From FEN-1219 sp963713355 (lineage in GTDB: Bacteria; Pseudomonadota; Gammaproteobacteria; Steroidobacterales; Rariloculaceae): a stretch of 64,000 bases of DNA. The position numbers and the translations under genes are program-made. The stretch lies in contig CAVQLK010000005.1 of NCBI GenBank assembly GCA_963713355.1, positions 248,001-312,000 on the forward strand, read 5' to 3'. This document shows, piece after piece, positions 52,091-60,329 of this stretch. The notes under the pieces were generated by a model, which had not been told where the DNA came from, did not search any database, and worked only from the letters and a program-made list of their open reading frames with translations. The stretch's first letter is position 1. Every line of letters begins with the position of its first letter.

Positions 52091-52744
52091 ATGTGGGACT
52101 TACGCTGGGTTCTGTTGGGGCTGGGTGCCCTCGTCCTGGTCGGGGTGTACCTCTGGAGCCGCGGCATATTGTCGCGCTCGATGCTGCCGACGCTGCCGTC
52201 GCGCAAACAGCGGACGGAGCCAAGCATCGGCGGCGAGCCGCGAGTCGCGGCCACCCCGCCCGCCGCACCGGCCGTGCCCGAGCCTCCCTCGCTCGTCGAA
52301 ACCGTCTCCGAGGAAGAGAAAAAGCGGCCGGCGCCGGACCGCATCGTCGCGCTGCGGCTCGTGCCGCGCGGCGCCGAGCTGCCTGCCGAGCGTGCCGTTG
52401 CCGCGCTGCGCAACGCGGGGCTCGAGCATGGCCGCTACGCGATCTTTCACAGGCAGTTCGATACGAACCGCGAAGGGTTCAGCGTTGCGAGTCTCACGGA
52501 GCCGGGCTCGTTCGATCTCGAGCACCTCGACGGAACTATCGCAGGCCTGAGCTTCTTCGTCGTGTTGCCCGGAAAAGGCGACCCCGTCGCGCGTTTCGAC
52601 GCGATGGTGGAGACAGCCAGAGCGTTGTCCGTGGAGCTGGCCGCCGATCTGTTCGACGACCGCGGCAGCTCGTGGAGCAGCCAACGCGAGCGGTACTTGA
52701 GAGAAGAGCTCATCGAATATCGCCATCAGTCCGACAGGCGATGA
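52091..52744 (+). CDS. zipA: Cell division protein ZipA (217 aa)
   Basis: ZipA anchors FtsZ at the inner membrane. MWDLRWVLLGLGALVLVGVY, then LWSRG is the single N-terminal membrane helix. A Pro/Ala-rich linker (about residues 40-85) follows, and the FtsZ-binding domain begins at RIVALRLVPRGAELPAERAV with AALRNAGLEHGRYAIFHR, FSVASLTEPGSFDLEHLDG and ATARALSVELAADLFDDRGS-like strands. The protein is shorter than E. coli ZipA because of the linker. The order smc-zipA-ligA is characteristic of gammaproteobacteria. It starts 12 bases after smc. Confidence 0.9.
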   Translation: MWDLRWVLLGLGALVLVGVYLWSRGILSRSMLPTLPSRKQRTEPSIGGEPRVAATPPAAPAVPEPPSLVETVSEEEKKRPAPDRIVALRLVPRGAELPAERAVAALRNAGLEHGRYAIFHRQFDTNREGFSVASLTEPGSFDLEHLDGTIAGLSFFVVLPGKGDPVARFDAMVETARALSVELAADLFDDRGSSWSSQRERYLREELIEYRHQSDRR

Positions 52745-52754
52745 GGGACGGAGC

Positions 52755-54803
52755 ATGCAACGCTCGTCCTCCGGCGCGTCGAAGCTACGATCCGAGGTCG
52801 ATGAGCTGCGCCGCGCCATCGAGGCGCACAACTACGCTTATCACGTGCTCGACGATCCGACCGTTCCGGATGCCGAGTACGACCGCCTCATTCGGCGGCT
52901 GCTCGAGCTCGAGGCCCACCATCCGGAGCTTGTGACTGCCGATTCGCCGACGCAGCGCGTCGGCGCCGCCAAGCTCGAAGCGTTTCGTGAAGTCCGCCAT
53001 TCGCGGCCGATGTTGTCGCTCGACAACGCCTTCAGCGACGCCGAGCTCGAAGCGTTCGACAAACGGACCCGCGACCGCCTCGGCGACGCCGACATCTCGG
53101 CCGAGCGCGTAGCGTACTGGGCTGAGCCGAAGCTCGATGGCGCGGCCATCAGCTTGCGCTACGAGAACGGCGAGCTCGTCTTCGCGGCGACGCGAGGCGA
53201 CGGCGCGACGGGCGAAGACGTAACCCATAACGTCCGCACGATTCGCTCGATCCCGTTGCGCCTGCGCGGCTCGAAGGTACCCGCGGTCCTCGAGGTCCGC
53301 GGCGAAGTCTTTATGCCGCGCGCGGGGTTCGTCAAGTTCAACAAGCGCGCTCTCGAGCGCGGCGAAAAGACTTTCGTCAATCCGCGCAACGCGGCGGCTG
53401 GGAGCCTGCGGCAGCTCGATCCCCGTCTAGCCGCGTCGCGCCCGCTCGATGCGTTTTTCTATGCGCTCGGCGAAGTCAGCGACGACGCGCTGCGCGGCGT
53501 GAAGGAGCAAAGCGCGATCGTCGACTTGCTTCGCGCCTTCGGCTTGCGCGTCTGTCCTGAAGGCTCGCTCGTCGAAGGAGTGGCGGGTTGCCTCGAGTAT
53601 TACGGGCGCATCGGCCGTCAGCGCTCGACGCTGCCGTATGACATCGATGGCGTCGTCTACAAGGTCAACAAGCTCGAGTGGCAACGCGAGCTCGGATTCG
53701 TCTCGCGTGCCCCGAGGTGGGCCATTGCGCACAAGTTTCCCGCGCAGGAGGAGCTGACCGTCGTCCGCGGCGTCGAATTTCAAGTCGGACGCACGGGCGC
53801 GCTCACGCCGGTCGCTCGCCTGGAGCCTGTGTTCGTCGGCGGAGTGACGGTCAGCAACGCGACGCTGCACAACATGGACGAGGTTGAACGCAAGGACGTG
53901 CGCATCGGTGACACGGTGATCGTGCGCCGCGCCGGCGACGTGATCCCTGAGGTAGTCGCAGTAGTGGCCGAGCGCCGCCCGGCCGATGCGCGCACCGTCT
54001 CACTGCCGCGCAAATGCCCCGTCTGCAGCTCGGATGTCGAACGAGGCGAGGGCGAGGCTATCGCGCGCTGCATCGGCGGCCTTTTCTGCCCCGCTCAACG
54101 CAAGGAGGCGATACGCCACTTCGCGTCACGGCTGGCATTGAACATCGAAGGATTCGGCGCCAAGCTCGTCGACCAGCTCGTAGACAAGGACATCGTCAAA
54201 ACACCGGCAGACCTCTACCGCCTGACGGCCGAGCAGCTGGCCGAGCTCGAGCGACTCGGCGAGAAGTCGGCACAGAAGCTCGTCGCCGCAGTCGAGAAGA
54301 GTAAGGAGACGACCTACGCGCGGTTTCTCTATGGTCTCGGGATCGCCAACGTCGGCGAGGCGACGGCGCTCGCCTTGGCTAACGAGCTCCGGACCCTCGA
54401 GGAGCTTTTTGCGGCCGACGAAGAACGGCTGCAACAGGTGCCGGACATTGGCCCCGTGGTGGCCAAGGCCATCCACGCGTTCGTTCACGAGCCGCACAAT
54501 GTCGAAGTCATTCGGGCGCTCGTCGCTGCCGGCATTCGCTGGCCGAAAGCCCTCCCAAAGGCTCGCGAGCAGCCGTTGCTCGGCAAGACGTTTGTGATCA
54601 CCGGAACGCTGAGCACGATGACGCGCGACGAGGCCAAAACGCGTCTGCAAGCGCTGGGCGCCAAGGTTGCCGGCAGCGTCTCGAAGAAGACAACGGCAGT
54701 CATCGTTGGCGCTGACCCGGGATCGAAGCTGCAAACCGCGCAGTCCCTGAACGTGGAGATATGGTCCGAGGAGCAGCTGCGATCGTCGCTGGGAGAAACC
54801 TAA
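52755..54803 (+). CDS. ligA: NAD+-dependent DNA ligase LigA (682 aa)
   Basis: LigA seals nicks during replication and repair. The domains are all present. Ia opens with HNYAYHVLDDPTVPDAEYDR, and adenylation has AEPKLDGAAISL with the nucleotide-accepting Lys126 and later KRALERGEKTFVNPRNAAAG. The OB fold is QVGRTGALTPVARLEPVFVG. The zinc finger is CPVCSSDVERGEGEAIARC followed by FCPAQ, the HhH motifs come near LERLGEKSAQKLVAAVEKSK, and BRCT is GKTFVITGTLSTMTRDEAKT. The length is typical. ATG 52755 lies ten bases after zipA. Confidence 0.96.
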   Translation: MQRSSSGASKLRSEVDELRRAIEAHNYAYHVLDDPTVPDAEYDRLIRRLLELEAHHPELVTADSPTQRVGAAKLEAFREVRHSRPMLSLDNAFSDAELEAFDKRTRDRLGDADISAERVAYWAEPKLDGAAISLRYENGELVFAATRGDGATGEDVTHNVRTIRSIPLRLRGSKVPAVLEVRGEVFMPRAGFVKFNKRALERGEKTFVNPRNAAAGSLRQLDPRLAASRPLDAFFYALGEVSDDALRGVKEQSAIVDLLRAFGLRVCPEGSLVEGVAGCLEYYGRIGRQRSTLPYDIDGVVYKVNKLEWQRELGFVSRAPRWAIAHKFPAQEELTVVRGVEFQVGRTGALTPVARLEPVFVGGVTVSNATLHNMDEVERKDVRIGDTVIVRRAGDVIPEVVAVVAERRPADARTVSLPRKCPVCSSDVERGEGEAIARCIGGLFCPAQRKEAIRHFASRLALNIEGFGAKLVDQLVDKDIVKTPADLYRLTAEQLAELERLGEKSAQKLVAAVEKSKETTYARFLYGLGIANVGEATALALANELRTLEELFAADEERLQQVPDIGPVVAKAIHAFVHEPHNVEVIRALVAAGIRWPKALPKAREQPLLGKTFVITGTLSTMTRDEAKTRLQALGAKVAGSVSKKTTAVIVGADPGSKLQTAQSLNVEIWSEEQLRSSLGET

Positions 54804-54804
54804 G

Positions 54805-55635
54805 GTGCGCTCAAAGATCCAGGACGCTCTGCTCTCGGCGCTCGAATCGATCCTTCGCCCGATCGTCAAGCTGATGCTCCAGTCGGGAGTCAGTTATTCG
54901 GAATTCTCCTCCGTCGCGAAATCGGTGTTCATCGAAGTGGCTACTGATGAGAACAAGAGGCGCGGACGGCCGGCCAATTTCTCCCAGGTCTCCGCAATGA
55001 CGGGAATCTCACGCAAAGAAGTGAGCAAGATTCGCAGGCTGGGATCGCTGGACCGATGGACACCGAACATGGAATCCAGCCCCGTAAACACCGTACTCCA
55101 TGAATGGCACTTCGATCGGGATTTTTCCGATGGTGCTGGTACTGCGAGGAGTCTTCCCTTTGAAGGACCGCTCAGCTTCTCAGATCTCGTGTCGCGATAT
55201 GCAGGGGACATTCCGCCGGGAGCAATGCGTTCCACGCTGCAAAAGGCCGGGGTAATCACTCAGGATGAAGATGGATTGTTGTCAGTTCGCCAAAGATTCT
55301 TCTTCTCAAGGCAATTCGACGAGGACTTCGTACGGGGCGTCGGCTTTGCGTTGAGCAGCTTGGGATCGACGCTCGTTCATAACGCCGCGGTGCACAAACG
55401 AACCGACATAACTAACGAGAGGAAGCGCGAGCTCGGTCGGCTCGAACGCACCGTATGGAGCGAACGCATGAGTGACGCACAAATCGCCAAGTTCAAAGCC
55501 TGGGTGGATGACGCAGCGCCACGATTCCTGGGCGAGGCTGAGGAAATTGTTGGTAGGAGTGAGGCGCATCAAAGCGATCGAGACGCGTCGTCTCGATTGG
55601 TCGGAGTTAGCGCGTACTACTTCGAGGAAGACTGA
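54805..55635 (+). CDS. DUF6502 family protein with HTH-like N-terminal region (276 aa)
   Basis: The N-terminus has a conserved LRPIVKLMLQSGVSYSEFSS followed by VFIEVATDENKRRGRPANFS. QVSAMTGISRKEVSKIRRLG reads as a helix-turn-helix recognition unit. The C-terminal half contains HEWHFDRDFSDGAGTARSLP, SFSDLVSRYAGDIPPGAMRS and a final VGVSAYYFEED. I regard it as a DNA-binding regulator by inference; the family is uncharacterised. The start GTG 54805 is one base after the ligA stop, but base composition is lower in GC than ligA, hinting at separate ancestry. It precedes the repeat-protein locus, with a second copy beyond it. Confidence 0.78.
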   Translation: MRSKIQDALLSALESILRPIVKLMLQSGVSYSEFSSVAKSVFIEVATDENKRRGRPANFSQVSAMTGISRKEVSKIRRLGSLDRWTPNMESSPVNTVLHEWHFDRDFSDGAGTARSLPFEGPLSFSDLVSRYAGDIPPGAMRSTLQKAGVITQDEDGLLSVRQRFFFSRQFDEDFVRGVGFALSSLGSTLVHNAAVHKRTDITNERKRELGRLERTVWSERMSDAQIAKFKAWVDDAAPRFLGEAEEIVGRSEAHQSDRDASSRLVGVSAYYFEED

Positions 55636-55995
55636 GGCCGGTTAGATCACAGTTCTCGCGCTACAACCAAATCCGCCCGCAAGCTTGTAACCGTTCGGTG
55701 CGCACCTAGCCCGCTTTCGTGCCAGTCATGGAAGTTCTTGCGGCGCAAGTTGCATGTACGGGCTAACTAGTACAACTCCTTGACTCCATAAAGTTTTGGG
55801 AACAAAATCCCCCCGCAAGAGAGTTATGTCGAACTGACACACGTTCTGTCTAATCCGCCGCGCTAAGGATTGATAGGACAAGCGCCGATCGAAACGCTAA
55901 CTCTTTGACTAAGAAGAACAGGGACGTTCGCTAGTACGGGCTACAAGTTAGATTAGAAATCAAGAGCTCGCTGCGACGAAGAAGGGTATTAAGTC
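55636..55995. other. 360-bp intergenic leader before the GYNG repeat gene
   Basis: This stretch has no convincing gene and is distinctly less GC-rich than the rest. A promoter-like pair TTGACT (55780-55785) and CAAAAT (55803-55808) spaced by 17 bases is the best I see. The ten-base string GTACGGGCTA occurs twice (55756-55765 and 55934-55943), 178 bases apart, and could be a protein-binding site. AAGGG at 55983-55987 serves as ribosome site for the ATG at 55996. Nothing else was recognised. Confidence 0.5.
55780..55808 (+). promoter_or_regulatory. Candidate sigma-70 promoter for the GYNG repeat gene
   Basis: TTGACT-17-CAAAAT matches five of six -35 and four of six -10 positions. It would give a long leader of about 180 bases before the ATG at 55996, enclosing one of two GTACGGGCTA repeats. 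The support is sequence similarity only. Confidence 0.35.
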
Positions 55996-57332
55996 ATGTA
56001 CCTTATCCCTGTCCCCCTGATCACACGACGATCTTGGATCGTCGGCTTGGCATCCACTCTCTTTATCGGTTCTGCCGCAATCGCTGGCCCGACAGACAAT
56101 GTCGTCCAGGGCTACAACGGCACCGGCCTGCGCGGCTACAACGGCACCGGTATGCGCGGCTACAACGGCACCGGTATGCGCGGCTACAACGGCACCGGTA
56201 TGCGCGGCTACAACGGCCCGGTATGCGCGGCTACACGGCCCGGTATGCGCGGCTACACGGCACCGGTATGCGCGGCTACAACGGCACCGGTATGCGCGGC
56301 TACAACGGCACCGGTATGCGCGGCTACAACGGCACCGGTATGCGCGGCTACAACGGCACCGGTATGCGCGGCTATAACGGCACCGGTATGCGCGGCTACA
56401 ACGGTAGCGGCGAAGCCGGTTACAACGGCACGGGCGCTCGCGGCTACAACGGCAGCGGCGAAGCCGGTTACAACGGCACGGGCGCTCGCGGCTACAACGG
56501 TAGCGGCGAAGCCGGTTACAACGGCACGGGCGCTCGCGGCTACAACGGTAGCGGCGAAGCTGGCTACAACGGCACGGGCGCTCGCGGCTACAACGGTAGC
56601 GGCGAAGCTGGCTACAACGGCACGGGCGCTCGCGGCTACAACGGTAGCGGCGAAGCCGGTTACAACGGCACGGGCGCTCGCGGCTACAACGGTAGTGGCG
56701 AAGCCGGTTACAACGGCACGGGCGCTCGCGGCTACAACGGTAGCGGCGAAGCCGGTTACAACGGCACGGGCGCTCGCGGCTACAACGGTAGCGGCGAAGC
56801 CGGTTACAACGGCACGGGCGCTCGCGGCTACAACGGTAGTGGCGCGCCGCGCGACAACGGCGCAGGTGGGGCGTGCAGCGTCTTCGGGGATGGCTTCAGC
56901 GTTGCCGCGATGGGGCCTGTTGAGTCGGTCGCGCAAACCGGGGATGTAACGACCGTAACAATCCTGGGACAGCCATTCGAGTTGTCGGCGGACGAGGCGG
57001 CGCTCTTCGCGCTTGGCGACTTCGCGGTGGCGGCGACGGACGCAAGGATCGGGACAACGGCATATCACGTGGGTAGTCCCTACGTCGCCGGGGTTTCGAC
57101 AATTCAGCTGAAAGCGCCCGTAACGGCTCTGAACCTAGCGCTCGGAACAGCTTCCTTGGGGTTAGCAACGGTGGATTACACGGCCGCTCTGTCGAGCGAT
57201 CCATCTGCCACACCGGAACTTGGCGAGTCCTTAGTCGTCGTTGGAACCCAGCCCGCCAGCGGTGGTGTGGTTTTGGCTGGACCGAACAGCGGCGCCAAAG
57301 TAGGCTGTTCAGCCATTGACGGGCGTATGTGA
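55996..57332 (+). pseudogene. Secreted GYNG octapeptide-repeat protein with C-terminal domain; frame shifted inside the repeats
   Basis: ATG 55996 gives a signal peptide (RSWIVGLASTLFIGSAAIAG). Then come twelve 24-base units coding GYNGTGMR (56110-56393), nine 48-base units coding GYNGSGEAGYNGTGAR (56394-56825) and a partial unit. The C-terminal domain of about 165 residues contains SVFGDGFSVAAMGPVESVAQ, TVTILGQPFELSADEAALFA and VGSPYVAGVSTIQLKAPVTA, closing with VKxxCSAID-like residues. Units 5, 6 and 7 lack one, two and one bases, so the start frame is lost at 56206-56273 and the C-terminal part lies in another frame. Repaired, the product would be 446 aa. I know no named family. DUF6502 genes flank it. 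Confidence 0.75.
56110..56825 (+). repeat. Coding tandem repeats: 12 x 24 bp then 9 x 48 bp
   Basis: Units 1-12 (56110-56393) repeat GGCTACAACGGCACCGG-type 24-mers; unit 1 has CTG where the others have ATG in the MR codons. Units 5 (56206-56228), 6 (56229-56250) and 7 (56251-56273) are shortened to 23, 22 and 23 bases. From 56394 nine 48-base units follow with only silent T/C and G/T differences. The near identity indicates recent amplification or gene-conversion-like homogenisation, and such arrays change length easily by slippage. Confidence 0.95.
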
Positions 57333-57478
57333 TCGGGAGCCATCGGCGCGTTCCTGCTAGGCGGGTCCAACCGCCACGACAACACTAGACCGATAGCGGC
57401 CCCTTTGACGAGCGCACCTTCCCCGCGCGACGCCCAGTCGCGCGCGTTTGAATTTCGTGGGCATACGGGGCACGCGCT

Positions 57479-58302
57479 CTGGAACGTACAGACTCCTTAA
57501 GACTCGGCCTGCTGGCGGCTTACCGCAAGCTCATGCAGCCACTGGTGCGCATATTGATTCGAAATGGAGTCTCGTTCGGAGAACTTGCCGAAGTTCTGAA
57601 GAACGTCTTCGTCGAGGTGGCTGCGCGAGATTTCGAGATTGAAGATCGCAAGACGTCGCGTTCGCGCATCGCAATAATCACCGGGTTAACCCGCAAAGAA
57701 GTCGCAAAGCAAGAAGAAATTCTATGAAGCGGACGGGCGCACTATGTGGAGAGCAATCTGAATAGGATTACGCGCGTGCCTGGAGGGCTGGCACTCCGGA
57801 TCCTGACTTCACTGGGCCTTACGGCCTGCCCTTGAACTCCCGTTCGAGTCGCCGTGCATCGACGAGCTTCACCGGCCTTGTCAGAAAACACAGTGGAGAC
57901 ATGGCGCCGCGAGCGATGCTAGATGAAATGATTCGGGTTGGTCTCGTCCAGCAGACCGCAGCTGGGGCGTTCAAGGTATCTCGCGAGAGCCTATATCCCA
58001 GCGACTTTCATCCAGATGCACTGGAAAGCCTAGGCGAAGTTGTCCATGACTTCATCTCCACATACGAATACAATATGTATAAAGGGAGCCGGCCCTGGAC
58101 GATTCGAGCGAAAGGTATTTGCAGATGACGGACTGAGGGAAGAACTGATGCCAGCCTTTGACACGCTGCTAAAGGCGAAAGGTCACGAATTCCTCATGAA
58201 GTTCATAATTGGATCAGTCCAAGAGAACATGGCAGCCAAGAAAGGGCTAAGCAGAGAATCAAGACGGGCGTCGGGGTGTACCACTTCATCTCGAAGGAGT
58301 GA
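57479..58302 (+). pseudogene. Decayed second DUF6502 gene
   Basis: Pieces of the family appear in order across frames. First are YRKLMQPLVRILIRNGVSFG and IAIITGLTRKEVAKQEEIL (to 57727), the same regions as in the copy at 54805. Next are DPDFTGPYGLPL, then GLVRKHSGDMAPRAMLDEMI and SLGEVVHDFISTYEYNMYKG (to about 58090). Last come EELMPAFDTLLKAKGHEFLM and RIKTGVGVYHFISKE with TGA at 58302. Several frameshifts and a stop (near 57752) break it, and no good start codon precedes the first piece. It is a paralogue rather than a recent duplicate, since identity with 54805-55635 is low. Its tail converges with the parvulin gene. Confidence 0.7.
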
Positions 58303-59123
58303 CTCAGGTCCACCGTGACCATTCCGGCATCCCTCAGCGACTTGATGAAGTCGTCCAGCCGCTTCCGATCTGCGGCGCTCTTGAGATCGTCACGGATGTC
58401 CTCCAAAGCCGGCGGATCCTGCCGCTGAATTTGCTCGAGTAGGACCACGTGGTATCCGGAGTCGGTTTGTACGGGCTCCGCTGAGTACGAACCCACCGTC
58501 ATTGCTTGCACCGCCGCTGCAAAGGAAGGCGGCATGGAATCGAGCGTCAGCCAGCCCAGCTCGCCGCCGTTTGGGCCGGTCGGGCCGTCGGCACGGGCTT
58601 GCGCCAGCGCGATGAAGTCCGATCCCTGATTCAGCTCGGCGATGACGATGTCGGCTTCTGCTTTCGAGGTGACCAAGATGTGGCGCAGCTTGTATTGCTG
58701 GCCTGCCAGGCGCGGCAGATTCTCGTCGTAGATCGCTTGGAGGTCTGCATCCGTCGCGGGATTCTTCTCGAGGTAATCCGAAGCCTTGGCCCGCGCCAAG
58801 TTCTGCAAGCGCTGCAATTCGATCTGCGCAGCCAACGTGCGCGAGCTCGCGAGGCCTTCCTTCTCGGCTTGCTGAGCCAGCAACTTGAGGCCGATGACGT
58901 CGTTCACGACGCGCTCTCGATCCTCGGGGCTCAGCTCGTCGAGATTCCTGCGCTCGGTCGCCAGCACGTAGATGCGCAACACCGACTCTGGAAGCGGTTC
59001 CCCGTTCACGACCGCGACGCGTGCGGTGCCCAGGGCTTCCTGGTTCGGCGACGTGCTTTCAGGGGGCACGCACGCGCAGGCGATCATTGCTAGCAGCACG
59101 GCAAACAGGCGAGCGATTCTCAT
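58203..59123 (-). CDS. Parvulin-type peptidyl-prolyl isomerase lipoprotein, with possible read-through tail (306 aa)
   Basis: MRIARLFAVLLAMIACACVP is a lipoprotein signal. A SurA/EpsD-like N-domain follows, and the rotamase domain has QYKLRHILVTSKAEADIVIA, then ALAQARADGPTGPNGGELGW and PVQTDSGYHVVLLEQIQ. It folds outer-membrane or periplasmic proteins. Normal family members end near MVTVDL at about residue 273. Here the frame continues 33 more residues (SHSFEMKWYTPTPVLILCLA) antisense to the end of the DUF6502 remnant, so the original stop may be lost or shifted. The ATG overlaps the upstream bolA stop. Operon order yciB-yciI-bolA-parvulin is typical. Confidence 0.85.
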   Translation of the reverse strand: MRIARLFAVLLAMIACACVPPESTSPNQEALGTARVAVVNGEPLPESVLRIYVLATERRNLDELSPEDRERVVNDVIGLKLLAQQAEKEGLASSRTLAAQIELQRLQNLARAKASDYLEKNPATDADLQAIYDENLPRLAGQQYKLRHILVTSKAEADIVIAELNQGSDFIALAQARADGPTGPNGGELGWLTLDSMPPSFAAAVQAMTVGSYSAEPVQTDSGYHVVLLEQIQRQDPPALEDIRDDLKSAADRKRLDDFIKSLRDAGMVTVDLSHSFEMKWYTPTPVLILCLALSWLPCSLGLIQL

Positions 59124-59404
59124 GGCAAGCCCTTCGAGTCGTCGGGACTAAGGGCCACGAGTCCCAAGGCGTGGATGTCTGTTTGCATCAGGGAGCCCAG
59201 GGCAGCATAGACCATGCGATGGCGCTCTACGGTTCTCTTGCCGGCGAACCGGCGCGAGAGAATCCGTACCTGGAAATGGCCGCGGCCGTCTCTAGCGCCG
59301 GCATGGCCTGCGTGACGATGGCTGTCGTCGACGACGTCGAGCTCCTCAGGCTGAAGCTCGGCCTCGAGTCGGCTGCGGATCTGCGCGACGCGGTCGGCCG
59401 TCAC
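59120..59404 (-). CDS. bolA: BolA family protein (94 aa)
   Basis: BolA proteins pair with monothiol glutaredoxins in iron-sulfur handling and affect morphology. IRSRLEAELQPEELDVVDDS, then HRHAGHAGARDGRGHFQVRI and RFAGKRTVERHRMVYAALGS are the family blocks, with the conserved histidine in RHRMVYAAL. The C-terminus is LMQTDIHALGLVALSPDD. The length is normal. It lies between yciI and the parvulin gene, overlapping both by four bases (ATGA-type junctions). Confidence 0.93.
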   Translation of the reverse strand: MTADRVAQIRSRLEAELQPEELDVVDDSHRHAGHAGARDGRGHFQVRILSRRFAGKRTVERHRMVYAALGSLMQTDIHALGLVALSPDDSKGLP

Positions 59405-59700
59405 GGCGCCACCTGCAGCACAGGCTTGATCTCGACTTCGCCGAACACACCCTCGAGCACGTACGGGTCCCGCGCCGACCAGGCTCGCGCGGCTTCGAGC
59501 GACTCGAACTCCGCGATGATCAGGCTGCCGGTGAACCCCGCGGGCCCGGGATCGGGGCTATCGATGGCGGGATGCGGGCCTCCGAATACGATGCGCCCTT
59601 GCTCGATCAGCGGCTGAAGGTATTGAAGGTGGCGCGGGCGCACGCTGGGGCGCAGCGCGATGCTGTTCGGCACGTCGCGCGCGATGATTGCGTACAGCAT
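59401..59700 (-). CDS. yciI: YciI-family protein (99 aa)
   Basis: YciI proteins are small alpha/beta ferredoxin-like folds with a His-Asp pair and possible hydrolase or lyase activity. The sequence MLYAIIARDVPNSIALRPSV, then RPRHLQYLQPLIEQGRIVFG and ESLEAARAWSARDPYVLEGV followed by FGEVEIKPVLQV fits throughout. The start ATG 59700 overlaps the stop of yciB by one base. It is cytoplasmic. The exact reaction is unknown. Confidence 0.93.
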   Translation of the reverse strand: MLYAIIARDVPNSIALRPSVRPRHLQYLQPLIEQGRIVFGGPHPAIDSPDPGPAGFTGSLIIAEFESLEAARAWSARDPYVLEGVFGEVEIKPVLQVAP

Positions 59701-60254
59701 CAATTGCCGCTGCCGCCGTCCGCGCTTCGATCCGTGGCCCGGGAGGAAATCCAAAGTGCCTGGCCGACGGCCATCAGCAGAGACATGGCGATCATTCCCC
59801 ATGTCTTGAAGTAAGCCCAGACCTCGAGGTCGAAGTTGTACATGACGTAGAGATTCAGCGCGCCGATCACCGCGAAATTCACGATCCATAGCGTGTTGAG
59901 CTGGCGCCACAACGCCTTGTCGAGCTCGACGGCGTGGCCCATGACGCGTTCGGTGAACGTCTTCTCTCCGAACAGCTGGCTGCCGAGGAACGCGGCGGCG
60001 AATAGCCAGTTGACGACCGTGACCTTCCACTGGATGAACAACGGATTGCGCAGCGCCAGTGTGATGCCGCCGAACACAGCGACGAGGGCGCCGGAGATCA
60101 GCAGCATCTTGTTGACCTTGCGATGACGGATCCATTGGTACGCGATCTGCAAGCCAATCGCGACGATGATGGTCGCCGTCGCGACGTACAGGTCGAACAG
60201 CATGAAAGCGGCGAAGAACGCGACCAGCGGAAGGAATTCGAACAAAAGCTGCAT
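59700..60254 (-). CDS. yciB: Septation/intracellular-growth membrane protein YciB (184 aa)
   Basis: YciB (IspZ) is a five-helix inner-membrane protein linked to cell envelope and septum formation. LLFEFLPLVAFFAAFMLFDL, then YVATATIIVAIGLQIAYQWI and RNPLFIQWKVTVVNWLFAAA followed by GEKTFTERVMGHAVELDKAL are conserved. LNLYVMYNFDLEVWAYFKTW is the typical late motif. The length is normal. It heads the operon yciB-yciI-bolA-parvulin. The divergent neighbour sua5/yciO begins 76 bases away, so the gap holds both promoters. Confidence 0.94.
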   Translation of the reverse strand: MQLLFEFLPLVAFFAAFMLFDLYVATATIIVAIGLQIAYQWIRHRKVNKMLLISGALVAVFGGITLALRNPLFIQWKVTVVNWLFAAAFLGSQLFGEKTFTERVMGHAVELDKALWRQLNTLWIVNFAVIGALNLYVMYNFDLEVWAYFKTWGMIAMSLLMAVGQALWISSRATDRSADGGSGN

Positions 60255-60329
60255 CGGCGGCGGTTCTCCCTGAGTAACGGCATCTTAACGCCCTTAGCTT
60301 GCCGCCCCAAACCAGGCCTAAAATGCCCT

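Noticed and set aside
56110..56825. CRISPR-like array
   Set aside because: Units are directly adjacent with no unique spacers and they code for in-frame peptide repeats; no cas genes are present.
56253..57068. Minus-strand open frame of Ala/Val repeats
   Set aside because: It is the antisense shadow of the GYNG tandem repeats and has no conserved sequence of its own.
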